Assembly: GCF_009733865.1 (NCBI RefSeq)
Contig: NZ_WOFB01000007.1
Location: forward strand, 62,001 to 126,000
Length of the DNA stretch: 64,000 nt
Source of the DNA: Oceanobacillus salinisoli
GTDB taxonomy: Bacteria > Bacillota > Bacilli > Bacillales > Amphibacillaceae
Direction: 5' to 3'
Position numbers and translations under genes: made by a program. The stretch's first letter is position 1. Each line of letters opens with the position of its first letter. The notes under the pieces were generated by a model. That model saw only the letters and a program-made list of their open reading frames with translations, ran no database searches and was not told where the DNA came from. Below, piece after piece: positions 44,607-53,980 of the stretch.

Positions 44607-45665
44607 TTTAAGAAATGGGAAGTATTTAAGCTTGGGGAACCAACGGAAGCACTTCGGATAGTGGAAATGAATAAACCTAATTTCGATCAGGGGGAAGTTT
44701 TAATAAGTGTAGAAAATGCTGCTATTTGTTCATTTTATTCTCTAATTGTTACAATTATTTTAATATTATGTTAATTAATTTTGCCATTCTAGCCTTATAA
44801 ATAAATGAACTTCTTTGATATTCTCCAGTGTAAGGGAGAGTATCAAGAAAAGCCTGGCTTGCCGTTTACACCAGGGGCAGAGTTAGCAGATACTATTGTG
44901 GATGCTAGTCAAAGTAATTTATTTGAAGAAGGACAAATGGTAATTGCAACACCTAGCTTACCAGATGGTGCTTATAGTCAATACGTAAATGTAAATGCTG
45001 TTTTCCCAATACCTGCGTCTATGAGTTGGCAAGAAGCTGCATCGATGTTTATTATATATCACACTGGATACTATGCGTTGAAACAATGTACGAGATTAAA
45101 GGAAGGAGAAACTTTACTTGTACATGCGGGTTCAGGAGGTATTGGTTCTGCTGCAATCCAATTAGGTAAAGTGTTAGGTGCTACTGTTATAGCTACAGCA
45201 GGGAATGATGAGAAAGTTGAAGTATGCAAAAAGATTGGTATAGATTATGCAATTAACTATCAGGAAGGAGATTTTGTTAAAAAGGTAAAGAAAATAACAA
45301 ATGGAAAGGGAGTAGATGTGATTTACGATCCTGTTGGTGGTGAAGTTTTCCATTGCTCTCGTAAATGTATTGCCTTTGATGGAAGAATTCTTATTGTTGG
45401 TTTTGCTGGAGGGGAGATTCCAAGTGCACCAGCAAACCATATTTTGGTTAAAAATTATTCACTTGTAGGTGTTCATTGGGGGTACTTTAGAAAATTATAC
45501 CCTGAGAAAGTATTCGAAAATCATGAACAGTTAATGAGTCTATATCAAAATGGACTAATTAAACCTTTAATTTATAAAGAATATACTTTTGAACAACTAC
45601 CAACAGCATTAGATGAATTAGCAGAAAGAAAAACATGGGGAAAGATTGTACTAAAACTTTCTTGA
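44607..45665 (+). pseudogene. NADPH:quinone oxidoreductase-like (MDR) gene interrupted by an 81-base insertion
   Basis: From 44607 the frame reads FKKWEVFKLGEPTEALRIVE to ISVENAAI, the first beta-strands of a zinc-free MDR enzyme. At 44727 it runs into 81 bases with three in-frame stops, then continues in the same frame from 44808 with NFFDILQCKGEYQEKPGLPF, HAGSGGIGSAAIQLGKVLG (cofactor site) and a normal C-terminus. An ATG at 44805 allows a 286-residue product without the first 45 residues, but there is no good ribosome site. AGGAGG at 44593-44598 belongs to the original start, which is now unclear. Confidence 0.75.
44728..44810. repeat. Small insertion with inverted repeat ends
   Basis: The inserted DNA in the oxidoreductase gene begins GTTCATTTTAT and ends ATAAATGAAC, nearly perfect inverted repeats (one extra T on the left). 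AT-rich, about 80 bases, no coding capacity: compatible with a very small MITE-like element. No clear target duplication. Confidence 0.4.
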
Positions 45666-45983
45666 ACCTCCCTTGATTAATAGTAATAAGATGGATTATT
45701 TGGAGAAGTCTGTTTTGAAGGTGGACATAGAACAGACATATATATTAGAAAAGTTATGTAAACTCTAAAATGCTTGGAGCTTTTCGGGGGAGGGACCGTT
45801 TACGGAAGAACCAGTGTTTAAGAGACACTATTTGATGCGTACAATTTATTAAAACGGAATCAAGTCGTGGCAGGTTTTATTTTAGTGATTGGAAAAACTA
45901 CCATAGGAGTAGTAAGATGAAAAACTATGCTACTGAACAGAAGTTTAAAACATTAACTTATATAGGTATAAGGAGAAGAGGTT
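45666..45983 (+). other. Gap with possible gene debris
   Basis: About 320 bases without a valid gene. Around 45830-45918 one frame reads LFDAYNLLKRNQVVAGFILV without a start; I cannot name it. No terminator seen. Confidence 0.3.
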
Positions 45984-46379
45984 ATGCTAAAGAAAGTAAT
46001 TGAACCAAGAGTTTCTGAAACCGATGGAGTAGGACATATCAATAATACGACTATCCCTGTATGGCTAGAAGCAGCACGGAATCCAATCTTTAAGCTGTTT
46101 ACACCCGACAATTCTTTTAAGAATTGGAAACTGATTTTATTAAATGTCAATATTGATTATTTAGATCAAGTTTATTTTGGTAAAGAAGTAGAAGTATTCA
46201 CATGGGTAAAGAAAATAGGCAATTCTAGTATGGAATTATATGAGGAAATCCATCAAGAGGGAAGGGTGTGTATTAAAGGGAAGGTGGTTTATGTGAATTT
46301 TAATCTGGAAGAACAGCAACCCGAAAGAATCCCAGATGAAATTCGAAAGGAATTGGAAAAGTATTTCTATCTGAATTAA
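45984..46379 (+). CDS. 4HBT-type acyl-CoA thioesterase
   Basis: 131 residues, single hot-dog fold of the 4-hydroxybenzoyl-CoA thioesterase branch: VSETDGVGHINNTTIPVWLE near 10-29 holds the catalytic Asp, followed by LILLNVNIDYLDQV. Hydrolyses an acyl-CoA to the free acid and CoA. AAGGAGAAGAGG precedes the ATG. A second protein of this type is encoded at 49724. The neighbouring MBL-fold hydrolase gene could add a second hydrolytic step. Confidence 0.85.
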   Translation: MLKKVIEPRVSETDGVGHINNTTIPVWLEAARNPIFKLFTPDNSFKNWKLILLNVNIDYLDQVYFGKEVEVFTWVKKIGNSSMELYEEIHQEGRVCIKGKVVYVNFNLEEQQPERIPDEIRKELEKYFYLN

Positions 46380-46484
46380 TAAATGTTACTAGATATTCGG
46401 GGAAAGGAAGTACCGGAGAAGAAGTTTTTGATAAATTTTTTAACTTTAGTAAGAAGTAAGGGTAGGAGTAGGAAGGGGGAAAAA

Positions 46485-47288
46485 ATGATTCAAGTCTATG
46501 AAAGGGAAAATGTAACTTGTGTCGAAGCAAAAGTGGCATTACCTTCTCAAAATGGAATAAAAGTATATGTTTATCTTGTTGATGGAATGTTAGTAGATAC
46601 GGGTCCAGAAAATCTACAAAAAGAGTTCATTCCATTTTTTGAAGAAAATGAATTTGGGTTTGTAATATTAACACATAGTCATGAAGATCATTCAGGGAAT
46701 GCACAGTGGATCCAACAGAAACTAAATAAGCCTATCTATGTGTACGAAAAAGGAATAAGTGTTTGTCAACAATCTGTACCATATGGCGAGTATCGGAAGA
46801 TCAGTTGGGGTAATCGTGAAAAATTCTCCCCACTTCCATTACAAAATACGATTCAATCGAATCATCAAGAGTGGGAAGTTATTTATACACCAGGTCATGC
46901 AAGCGATCATATATCCATTTATGACAAACTGAATGGGAGGATGTTTACAGGGGATCTCTTTGTTTCTACTAAAACAAAAGTAATTATGCGTTATGAATCT
47001 ATTCCCATGATTATGAAATCAATTAAGAAACTTCTAACTTATGACTTTGGTGCCATGTTTTGTTCTCACTCTGGGTATTTTAAAGAAGGAAAAAAGCTTT
47101 TGAAACAAAAGCTGGATTTTTTAGAGGAAGTCTACGATGAAGTAGAAAAATTATATCGAAAAGGATATACTATCTCCGAAATGAGAAATAAATTATATCC
47201 AAAACAATACCCTGTCATTGAATTATCAGATGGAGAAATCAATTCATTGCATATTATTACCTTTATAATAAAGGATATTGAGCAATAA
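46485..47288 (+). CDS. Metallo-beta-lactamase-fold hydrolase, paralogue of the one in region 3
   Basis: 267 residues with HSHEDH, PGHASDH and FTGDLF, a full two-metal site. Compared with the protein at 20856-21662 it shares length, LVDGML-DTGP, HSHEDH-G, the E/SYR-I-WG segment and the C-terminal EVYDEVEKLYRKGYT. The frame is open from 46383, but AGGAAGGGGG is 8 bases before the ATG at 46485. The occurrence of one copy in each catabolic region suggests a role tied to acyl-CoA breakdown, such as thioester hydrolysis; this is inference. Confidence 0.85.
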   Translation: MIQVYERENVTCVEAKVALPSQNGIKVYVYLVDGMLVDTGPENLQKEFIPFFEENEFGFVILTHSHEDHSGNAQWIQQKLNKPIYVYEKGISVCQQSVPYGEYRKISWGNREKFSPLPLQNTIQSNHQEWEVIYTPGHASDHISIYDKLNGRMFTGDLFVSTKTKVIMRYESIPMIMKSIKKLLTYDFGAMFCSHSGYFKEGKKLLKQKLDFLEEVYDEVEKLYRKGYTISEMRNKLYPKQYPVIELSDGEINSLHIITFIIKDIEQ

Positions 47289-47569
47289 ATAAAGTTTTCA
47301 TTTAATATCTTCTTAAAAAATATTATGCAATTATCATTACTCATAATATTTGTCATCAAAGTTAGGAATAAATATTGCTCACCTGAAATATGAATGTTAT
47401 AATAATTTTAAATTATCAGTAAAATCATCCCCCATACTTATATATTTAAATGATAGTTGAAAGTTCTACTAAAATAGCATTTTAGTGCAGTGGTATGGTA
47501 ACGGTTACATATTTTGGGGTATTGGCTACTTAATTAACAGTGCAATTGATATTAGGAGGTGTGCTTTCA

Positions 47570-48406
47570 GTGTATGAGACGGTTAAAGTAAGCATTCATA
47601 ATTTTATTATGACGATTACTCTTCATAGACCAGAAAAATTAAACGCGTATTCTTTACAGATGCATGATGAACTTCTCGATTGTTTTAATCAAGCGGACGA
47701 AGATGATGATGTTAGAGTGATTATTATAACAGGGAAAGGTAGAGCGTATTGTGCTGGGGCTGACTTAGAAAATGGTGCAGATACATTTAAGTCAGATGTA
47801 CCAATGGATGAGTTTCGTGATAAAGCAGGTATTCTTGCATTGAGAATATTTGAACTGAAAAAACCGATTATTGCGGCAATTAACGGTGCTGCTATAGGAA
47901 TCGGAGTAACAATGACACTTCCAATGGATATCCGTATTGCTTCTGATAATGCAAAAATGGGGTTTGTATTTACCCGAAGAGGAATCACGCAAGAAGCATG
48001 TAGTAGCTGGTTTTTGCCAAGGATTGTTGGAATTAATCAAGCGCTGGAATGGGTTTCAACAGGAAGAATTTTTTCATCACAGGAGGCATTGGGGAAAGGT
48101 CTGGTAAGTAGAGTAGTTCCTCGACAAGAACTTTTACATACCGCACAACAACTTGCGATGGAAATTGTAGATAATACATCAGCTGTTTCTGTTGCAATTA
48201 ATAAACAGCTTTTATGGAAGATGCTAGCGGCTGAACATCCGATGAGAGCCCATCTTTTGGAATCCAAGTACCTTTACTGTACTGGAAGAAGTGAAGATGC
48301 AAAAGAGGGGGTAAATTCCTTTCTAGAGAAGCGAAAGCCTAATTTCCCTTTAAAAGTAAGCAAAGATATGCCTTCTTTTTTTAATGAAGATAACGAGTTG
48401 ATTTAA
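47570..48406 (+). CDS. Enoyl-CoA hydratase/isomerase family protein
   Basis: 278 residues from a GTG 9 bases after AGGAGGTG (the frame is open from 47540). Crotonase motifs AYCAGADLEN and NGAAIGIGVTMTLPMD; the second oxyanion segment has GIGVT where GGGLE is common. GFVFTRRGITQEACSSWFLP replaces the usual LGLPE hydratase segment, so the general base differs and an isomerase or other activity is possible. The C-terminus is longer than usual by about 15 residues. Confidence 0.85.
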   Translation: MYETVKVSIHNFIMTITLHRPEKLNAYSLQMHDELLDCFNQADEDDDVRVIIITGKGRAYCAGADLENGADTFKSDVPMDEFRDKAGILALRIFELKKPIIAAINGAAIGIGVTMTLPMDIRIASDNAKMGFVFTRRGITQEACSSWFLPRIVGINQALEWVSTGRIFSSQEALGKGLVSRVVPRQELLHTAQQLAMEIVDNTSAVSVAINKQLLWKMLAAEHPMRAHLLESKYLYCTGRSEDAKEGVNSFLEKRKPNFPLKVSKDMPSFFNEDNELI

Positions 48407-48445
48407 CCTCTTTGTCATGCAATCCATCAAGTAAGGGGATAATAG

Positions 48446-48574
48446 TTGAAATTCAATGGGCTTTCCATTGCGGATGGGGATACCTTTGCAATGAGTCTTG
48501 TTAACAAGGATAAGAAAAGAGGAATTTTAAATATTGCAATCAAGATTAAAGATCAACATAAAGAAGAAGTATGA
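48446..48574 (+). pseudogene. Short remnant resembling the end of a MaoC-type protein
   Basis: 42 codons from TTG, with AAGGGGAT 6 bases upstream. The peptide (NGLSIADGDTFAMSLVNKDK and then IAIKIKDQHKEEV) looks like the last strands of a MaoC/hot-dog domain, GDT followed by a strand and NQ-GE. Too short to be a domain; either debris or a chance frame. Confidence 0.3.
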
Positions 48575-48662
48575 ACGGCTAAAAAACTTAATTTCTGTAA
48601 TAAATAAATGCTTCAAAAAATCTTTTTGGTGTAAATATATTTAATAGAAAAGGGGTTTTTAG

Positions 48663-49652
48663 ATGAGATTAGAAGCAATACAAAAAGTAAGAGATGCAGT
48701 GGATATACCTGTTATGTTGGCTCCAATGTTTTTAATTAGTAACCCAAAGATGGTAATTAATGCATGTGCATCAGGAATTATTGGAACATTTCCAGCGTTA
48801 AATGCTAGAACAGATGATATTTTAGAAGATTGGATGAAAGAAATAACTCAAGAAATAGATAGACTAAAACAAGAAAATCCTTCTAAAAAGATTGGGCCAT
48901 GGGGTATAAACTATATAGTGCATAAATCTAATAAACGATATACAGAGGATTTAAAGTTAATCGAGAGATACCAACCACCTGTTGTTATAACATCTTTAGG
49001 TGATCCGAGTGTCGTTACAAAAATTGTCCATGAATATGGTGGGGTTGTTTTTTCTGATGTGATTAATATTAAATTCGCAAAAAAAGCAATTGAAAAAGGT
49101 ACGGATGGGTTAGTACTGGTGGCAAATGGAGCAGGTGGACATGGAGGTACATATAATCCAATACCTTTTGTACGAGAAGTAAGAGAATTCTTTGATGGAC
49201 CAATCGCATTAGCGGGTGGCCTTACAGAAGGAGAAGATATTTTAATTACAGAGTTACTTGGGGCAGATTATGCATACATTGGTACGAAGTTTATTACATC
49301 AGAAGAAAGTCAGGCACAAGATGATTATAAAAAGATGATTCTTGATGGAACGATTGAAGATATTACTTATACAGATGCATTTAGTGGTGTGAAAGCAAAC
49401 TATTTGACACCGAGTATTGTGAACGCTGGGTTAGACCCTAATAATCTTAAAAAGAAAGATAAAATAGACTTCTCGGAATTAAGAGAGGGAAGTGTAAAGG
49501 CATGGAAAGATATTTATGGTGCGGGTCAGGGTGTTGGATCTATTGAAAGAATCCAAACAATTTCAGAAATTGTAGAAGAATTAAGGAAATCATATCAACA
49601 AGCGGTAAGTAATATTGCTGAAAAGGAAAGAAGGATAATTCAAAATAATTAA
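48663..49652 (+). CDS. Nitronate monooxygenase/2-nitropropane dioxygenase family flavoprotein
   Basis: 329 residues, FMN-binding TIM barrel. PVMLAPMFLISNPKMV at the start, GTFPALNARTD, and the phosphate-binding region VANGAGGHGGTYNP and ALAGGLTEGEDI are typical of the NMO/FabK family. Members in acyl-CoA clusters may act as enoyl reductases or remove nitronates; which one applies is unknown. AAAAGGGG precedes the ATG and a terminator follows. Confidence 0.85.
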   Translation: MRLEAIQKVRDAVDIPVMLAPMFLISNPKMVINACASGIIGTFPALNARTDDILEDWMKEITQEIDRLKQENPSKKIGPWGINYIVHKSNKRYTEDLKLIERYQPPVVITSLGDPSVVTKIVHEYGGVVFSDVINIKFAKKAIEKGTDGLVLVANGAGGHGGTYNPIPFVREVREFFDGPIALAGGLTEGEDILITELLGADYAYIGTKFITSEESQAQDDYKKMILDGTIEDITYTDAFSGVKANYLTPSIVNAGLDPNNLKKKDKIDFSELREGSVKAWKDIYGAGQGVGSIERIQTISEIVEELRKSYQQAVSNIAEKERRIIQNN

Positions 49653-49672
49653 ATGGGGTAAAAGACAGGAGG

Positions 49673-49708
49673 GGCTACTTATTATTTGAAGTTAAGTAGC
49701 CTTTTGTT
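49673..49708 (+). terminator. Terminator after the flavoprotein gene
   Basis: GGCTACTTA and TAAGTAGCC form a 9-bp stem over an 11-base loop; TTTTGTTT follows. Confidence 0.7.
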
Positions 49709-49723
49709 TGAAGGGGTGTTTGA

Positions 49724-50128
49724 ATGGTAGATCATGAAATTGAAGTATATGTACGATTTAGTGAAACAGACGCAATGGGACATGTAAATAATGTGAGCTA
49801 TTTTTATTATTTTGAAGAAGCACGTACGAAATTTATGATGGAACTCTTTGGAGGCGAAGTTGAATTTAAAAGCATGATTTTAGCCTCAGTTTCTTGCGAC
49901 TATATTGCTCAAGCGTACGCTGCTCAAATTCTGAAAGTTAAATCTAATATTTTACGCATTGGAAATAAGAGTTTTACTATTATGCACAATTTGGTAGATG
50001 CAAATGATGGAAGGTTAATTGCAAAGTGTACTGCTGTATTAGTTTATTTTAATTATGAAGAACAAGTTACCGAAGAATTACCTCAAATAGTAAGAAATCA
50101 ATTAGAAAATAGACTTGTATCAAGTTAG
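49724..50128 (+). CDS. 4HBT-type acyl-CoA thioesterase
   Basis: 134 residues. FSETDAMGHVNNVSYFYYFE near 10-29 carries the catalytic Asp of the YbgC/4HBT group. Hydrolysis of an acyl-CoA is expected. AAGGGGTG lies ahead of the ATG. It is followed by a broken acyl-CoA dehydrogenase gene with only 10 bases between. Together with the protein at 45984 this gives two different thioesterases in one island. Confidence 0.87.
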   Translation: MVDHEIEVYVRFSETDAMGHVNNVSYFYYFEEARTKFMMELFGGEVEFKSMILASVSCDYIAQAYAAQILKVKSNILRIGNKSFTIMHNLVDANDGRLIAKCTAVLVYFNYEEQVTEELPQIVRNQLENRLVSS

Positions 50129-50138
50129 GAGGTTTCAT

Positions 50139-51081
50139 ATGGAACGAACCTTTTTAAAGGAAGAACATGAAACTTTCCGTAATGGATTGAAGAAATTCTT
50201 ACAAAAAGAAGCTGCACCACATTTTCAACAATGGGAAGAAGAAAAATAAGTACCCAGGTCATTTTGGAAAAAGGCGGGAGAACAAGGTTTTTTTGCCCAC
50301 AAGTGGATGAAGTATATGGTGGTCTTAATGCCGATTTTGGTTATTCTGTTGTTATTGTCGAGGAACTAGAAAAGATCGGTACTGGTTTAAATGGTTTTGG
50401 ACTTCATAATGATATTGCTATTCCTTACATTGAAGCCTACTGTACGAAAGAACAAAAAGAGCGTTGGTTACCGAAAGCTACAACTGGAGAGGTTATTTCT
50501 GCAATTGGGATGACAGAACCTGGTGCTGGTTCTGATTTGGCAGGGATAGAGACAACGGCAATAAGAGATGGTGACGAGTACATCATAAATGGACAAAAAA
50601 CTTTTATTACAAATGGTTACTATGCTGATTTAGTTGTTGTTGTTTGTAAAACCGATTCAAAGATTAAATCTGCTCATAAACGGATTAGCCTTTTAGTTGT
50701 CGAGGCTGGAACGCCTGAATTTGAAAAAGGTAAAAAATTAAATAAAGTTGGTCAACATTCTAATGATACTGGTTTCAAAATACACAATTTAAATTGGCAG
50801 AAATGAGGACAGAGGCAACGATTGGTAGAACTTTTGTTGATCGATTAATTGAAGAGCATATGCAAGGTGCTAATATCGTAAATGAAGTATCTATGGCTAA
50901 ATCGTGGATTACAGACTTATCACAAAAAGTAGCAGTGGAGTGCATGCAGCTATATGGTGGATATGGTTATATGGAAGAATATGAGATTGCTAGAAGGTAT
51001 CGTGATGTTGCTGTTAATTCGATCTATGCTGGTACCAATGAAATTATGAAAGTTATCATTGCAAAGAATTTGGGGCTTTAG
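50139..51081 (+). pseudogene. Acyl-CoA dehydrogenase gene with stop, frameshift and internal deletion
   Basis: AGGAGG precedes the ATG. The first frame reads to HFQQWEEEK and then TAA (50247-50249) where CAA would keep the frame; it goes on VPRSFWKKAGEQGFF to a run of seven T (50288-50294). One more T would join it to CPQVDEVYGGLNADFGYSVV. This second frame runs through MTEPGAGSD to HSNDTG near 50775, then some 75 residues are missing and a third frame continues with NTQFKLAEMRTEAT to the normal end YAGTNEIMKVIIAKNLGL. At least three separate lesions. Confidence 0.9.
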
Positions 51082-51129
51082 TAAGTATACTTACATGATT
51101 ATATAAATATTAAATAAAGGAGGTACAAC

Positions 51130-52299
51130 ATGTATTTGCGATTAACAGAAGAGCAAAGGATGGTCCAACAAACCATTCGAAAGTTTGTTGAAAAGGAATT
51201 GATGCCACTAGAACAAGAAGTGCTTCGAAATGAAAGAGAGGGAAGAACAGGTCTTTCTAAGGAAAAACTAGAACAATTACAGAATAAAGCAAAAGAAGTT
51301 GGTTTTTGGGGGATTAATACACCTGCGAAATATGGAGGTGCAGACCTTGGACAACTAATGCAAGCGATTGTAACGATTGAGGTCGGTAAAACATTTGTCC
51401 CTTTTGAGTTTGGGGGATTTGCTGACAATATTCTTTACTATGGAAATGAGGAGCAAAAAGAGAAGTATCTCATTCCTACTATCAATGGTGACAAAAAGTC
51501 ATGTTTTGCGATGACAGAGCCTGGTGCAGGTTCCGATACACAGAATATTAAAATGACAGCTATTAAAGATGGAGACAGCTGGATACTAAATGGAGAAAAG
51601 ACATTTATTACTGGTGGAAATGAAGCGGATTTCGTTATGGTTATTGCTATTACGGATAAAGCATTACATCAAAAATCAAAGGGTAGAGAAGGCGTTACTT
51701 GTTTCATTGCAGATCGCAATATGGGATGGAAGTCAGAATATATCCACACGATGGGAGAAGGTGGACCAGCAAGTTTATTTTTTGACAATGTAAGAGTTCC
51801 TGAAGAAAATATTTTAGGAGAATTGGATAAAGGATATAACCTTGGTCTAGAATGGATTGGTTTTGCTAGATGGATGGTTGGTGCTAAAGCAGTTGGCGCA
51901 TCTGAACGTTTGTTGAAAATGGCGATCAATTATGCCAAAGAACGTGAAACATTTGGAAAACCAATTGCGGAAAGACAAGCGATTCAATGGAAAATAGCAG
52001 ATTCTGCAGTGGAAATTGAAGCAGCGAAATGGTTAGTATATAATGCTGCATTTACTTTGGATGAAGGAGAAGATAATCGTCATCTAGCATCTATAGCGAA
52101 GTTATATGGTTCTAATATTGGGAATCGTGTGGTGGACCGTGTATTACAAATACATGGAGGGATGGGTTATACGAAGGAGTTGCCTATTGAACGTTGGTAC
52201 CGTGAAGCTCGTCTTTGGAGAATCTATGATGGTACTGATGAAATCCAGCGCTTAATTATTTCTCGTAATCTATTAAAAGGCCATGTGAAAATAGATTAA
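51130..52299 (+). CDS. Acyl-CoA dehydrogenase
   Basis: 389 residues, FAD enzyme for alpha-beta oxidation of an acyl-CoA. NTPAKYGGADLGQ near 58-70, AMTEPGAGSDTQ, EKTFITGGNEADF, and the C-terminal IHGGMGYTKELPIERWYREAR plus YDGTDEIQRLII are complete. AAAGGAGG precedes the ATG. It directly follows the broken homologue, which it may have made dispensable. Genes behind it are spaced by only 30 bases or less, so they form one operon. Confidence 0.93.
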   Translation: MYLRLTEEQRMVQQTIRKFVEKELMPLEQEVLRNEREGRTGLSKEKLEQLQNKAKEVGFWGINTPAKYGGADLGQLMQAIVTIEVGKTFVPFEFGGFADNILYYGNEEQKEKYLIPTINGDKKSCFAMTEPGAGSDTQNIKMTAIKDGDSWILNGEKTFITGGNEADFVMVIAITDKALHQKSKGREGVTCFIADRNMGWKSEYIHTMGEGGPASLFFDNVRVPEENILGELDKGYNLGLEWIGFARWMVGAKAVGASERLLKMAINYAKERETFGKPIAERQAIQWKIADSAVEIEAAKWLVYNAAFTLDEGEDNRHLASIAKLYGSNIGNRVVDRVLQIHGGMGYTKELPIERWYREARLWRIYDGTDEIQRLIISRNLLKGHVKID

Positions 52300-52330
52300 T
52301 ATATAATCAACAGAAATGGAGGAGTTATCA

Positions 52331-53089
52331 ATGAGGTTTGATGGTAGAGTTGCATTTGTAACAGGAGGAAGTAGAGGAATTGGAAAGGGTATTGCTCAGT
52401 TGTTTGCGGAAACAGGAGCGAAAATAGGAATTGTTGATGTGAATGAAGAAGCTTTAAAAGAAACGCAAAAAGAGTTTAGTGAGAAAGGTTTTGAAGTACT
52501 AACCAAAAAAGCGGATGTTTCTAATGCCCAGGAAGTAGAAGCAGCTGTAAAAGAGGTTGTCGATACCTTTGGTAGAGTCGACATTTTAGTCAATAATGCA
52601 GGAATTATTCGTGATAATTTGTTATTCAAAATGACAGATAGTGATTGGGAAGCGGTAATGAATGTTCATCTTAAAGGATCATTCAATGCATCTCGTGCAG
52701 TACAGCAATACATGGTTGATCAAAAATACGGACGAATTATTAATATTTCTTCTACGTCTGCCTTAGGTAATCGTGGTCAAGTAAATTATTCTGCGGCTAA
52801 AGCTGGTTTACAAGGTTTTACGAAAACGCTTGCAATTGAATTAGGTAAATTTGGAATTACAGCTAATTCGGTAGCACCAGGCTTTATAGAAACGGAAATG
52901 ACAAAAGCAACAGCAGAAAGAATGGGAATTTCTTTTGACGAACTTACTAGCGAAACATTAAAATCCATTCCAGTTGGTAGATGGGGACAACCAGAAGATA
53001 TCGCAAATGCTGTTCTATTCTTTGCAGATGAGAAATCATCGTTTGTAAGTGGGCAAGTTATCTATGTTGCAGGTGGACCAACTGTTTAA
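52331..53089 (+). CDS. SDR-family 3-oxoacyl reductase/3-hydroxyacyl-CoA dehydrogenase (FabG-like)
   Basis: 252 residues. TGGSRGIGKG at the N-terminus binds NAD(P), NNAG follows, and catalytic Ser, Tyr, Lys appear in ISSTSALGNRGQVNYSAAKAG. In a catabolic operon it likely oxidises a 3-hydroxyacyl-CoA. The frame is open from 52316, but GGAGGAG is 6-8 bases before the ATG at 52331, so the shorter form is right. Confidence 0.9.
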   Translation: MRFDGRVAFVTGGSRGIGKGIAQLFAETGAKIGIVDVNEEALKETQKEFSEKGFEVLTKKADVSNAQEVEAAVKEVVDTFGRVDILVNNAGIIRDNLLFKMTDSDWEAVMNVHLKGSFNASRAVQQYMVDQKYGRIINISSTSALGNRGQVNYSAAKAGLQGFTKTLAIELGKFGITANSVAPGFIETEMTKATAERMGISFDELTSETLKSIPVGRWGQPEDIANAVLFFADEKSSFVSGQVIYVAGGPTV

Positions 53090-53107
53090 TGGTAGAGGGG
53101 TGTAATG

Positions 53108-53560
53108 ATGTACAAACATATGATTGGCAAACAATCGAATAAGGTTAAAAATACCGTTGAAAAAGGAATGGTCAAGCGCTTTGTGGAATCTATTGGGGAT
53201 CCTCATCCAATATATACGAATGAGGAAGTTGGGAAAAAGTCAAGATATGGTAAAAACATAGCACCCCCAACATACCCAAGAGTATTTGATTATGGAGTGA
53301 TTGAAGGATTGATTTTACCTGAAAAAGGGTTGATTCATGGGGAACAAAACTATCATTACGAAAGACCACTATTCATTGGTGAAGAAATTTCCTGTTACTC
53401 AGAAGTTAAAAATTATGTTGAAAAAAGCGGTACCAACGGCCGAATGGGATTCTTAGAAATTGTAAATTATGGAGAAGATCAAGAAGGAAATATGATTTTT
53501 TCAGAAAAGATGGTCACCATTATCACGGAAACAGTTAGGAAGGCGATGTGTTATGAGTAA
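53108..53560 (+). CDS. MaoC-like dehydratase, N-terminal (FAS1-type) hot-dog subunit
   Basis: 150 residues: IGKQSNKVKNTVEKGMVKRF then SIGDPHPIYTNEE and PPTYPRVFDYG, the pattern of the dehydratase half that lacks the catalytic dyad in two-gene MaoC enzymes (HadA/ChsH-like). It overlaps the next gene, which supplies the catalytic half, by 8 bases, and the two probably form a heteromeric enoyl-CoA hydratase. GAGGGG lies 7 bases before the ATG at 53108. Confidence 0.85.
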   Translation: MYKHMIGKQSNKVKNTVEKGMVKRFVESIGDPHPIYTNEEVGKKSRYGKNIAPPTYPRVFDYGVIEGLILPEKGLIHGEQNYHYERPLFIGEEISCYSEVKNYVEKSGTNGRMGFLEIVNYGEDQEGNMIFSEKMVTIITETVRKAMCYE

Positions 53561-53954
53561 TTTAACCAATTTACAAGTTGGAGATTCATTAGAAGAAATA
53601 ACATTATCTCCTGTATCAAGAATGGATTTGATTAAATATTCTGGTGCATCTGGAGACTTTAATCCAATTCATACGATTGATGAGGAAGCGGAAAAGGCTG
53701 GTTTACCAGGTGTTATTGCACATGGTATGTGGACAATGGGAAATCTGTCAAAGGTATTTACTTCGTATTATGAGGAAGGGTTTATCGAGAATTTCCAAGT
53801 CCGATTTTCTGGAAAGGTATTTTTAAACGATGTATTAACACTTAGAGCTACTTTACAAGAGAAAAACAATGAAACATTTTCTTTTAAAGTAAATGTTTCT
53901 AGTCAAAGTGAAAAGGTTGTAATGAAAGGAAAAGTTGTATTTGTAACCAATTAA
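53553..53954 (+). CDS. MaoC-like hydratase, catalytic subunit
   Basis: 133 residues with the hydratase motif: YSGASGDFNPIHTID (Asp-His dyad), GVIAHGMWTMG helix. Partner of the preceding protein. Adds water to an enoyl-CoA or removes it from a (R)-3-hydroxyacyl-CoA. Overlapping reading frames imply translational coupling and equal amounts. A second pair of the same design is at 60297-61369. Confidence 0.88.
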   Translation: MSNLTNLQVGDSLEEITLSPVSRMDLIKYSGASGDFNPIHTIDEEAEKAGLPGVIAHGMWTMGNLSKVFTSYYEEGFIENFQVRFSGKVFLNDVLTLRATLQEKNNETFSFKVNVSSQSEKVVMKGKVVFVTN

Positions 53955-53980
53955 TAGGTGAATAGAAAGGAGGCTACCTC

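Noticed and set aside
44805-45665. Intact 286-residue quinone oxidoreductase starting at 44805
   Set aside because: The first 45 residues of the fold lie upstream of an insertion with stops, and the ATG at the insertion edge has no ribosome site, so a broken gene is more likely.
46383-46484. Longer N-terminus of the second MBL-fold hydrolase
   Set aside because: The extra 34 residues have no counterpart in the paralogue at 20856, and a strong ribosome site precedes the ATG at 46485.
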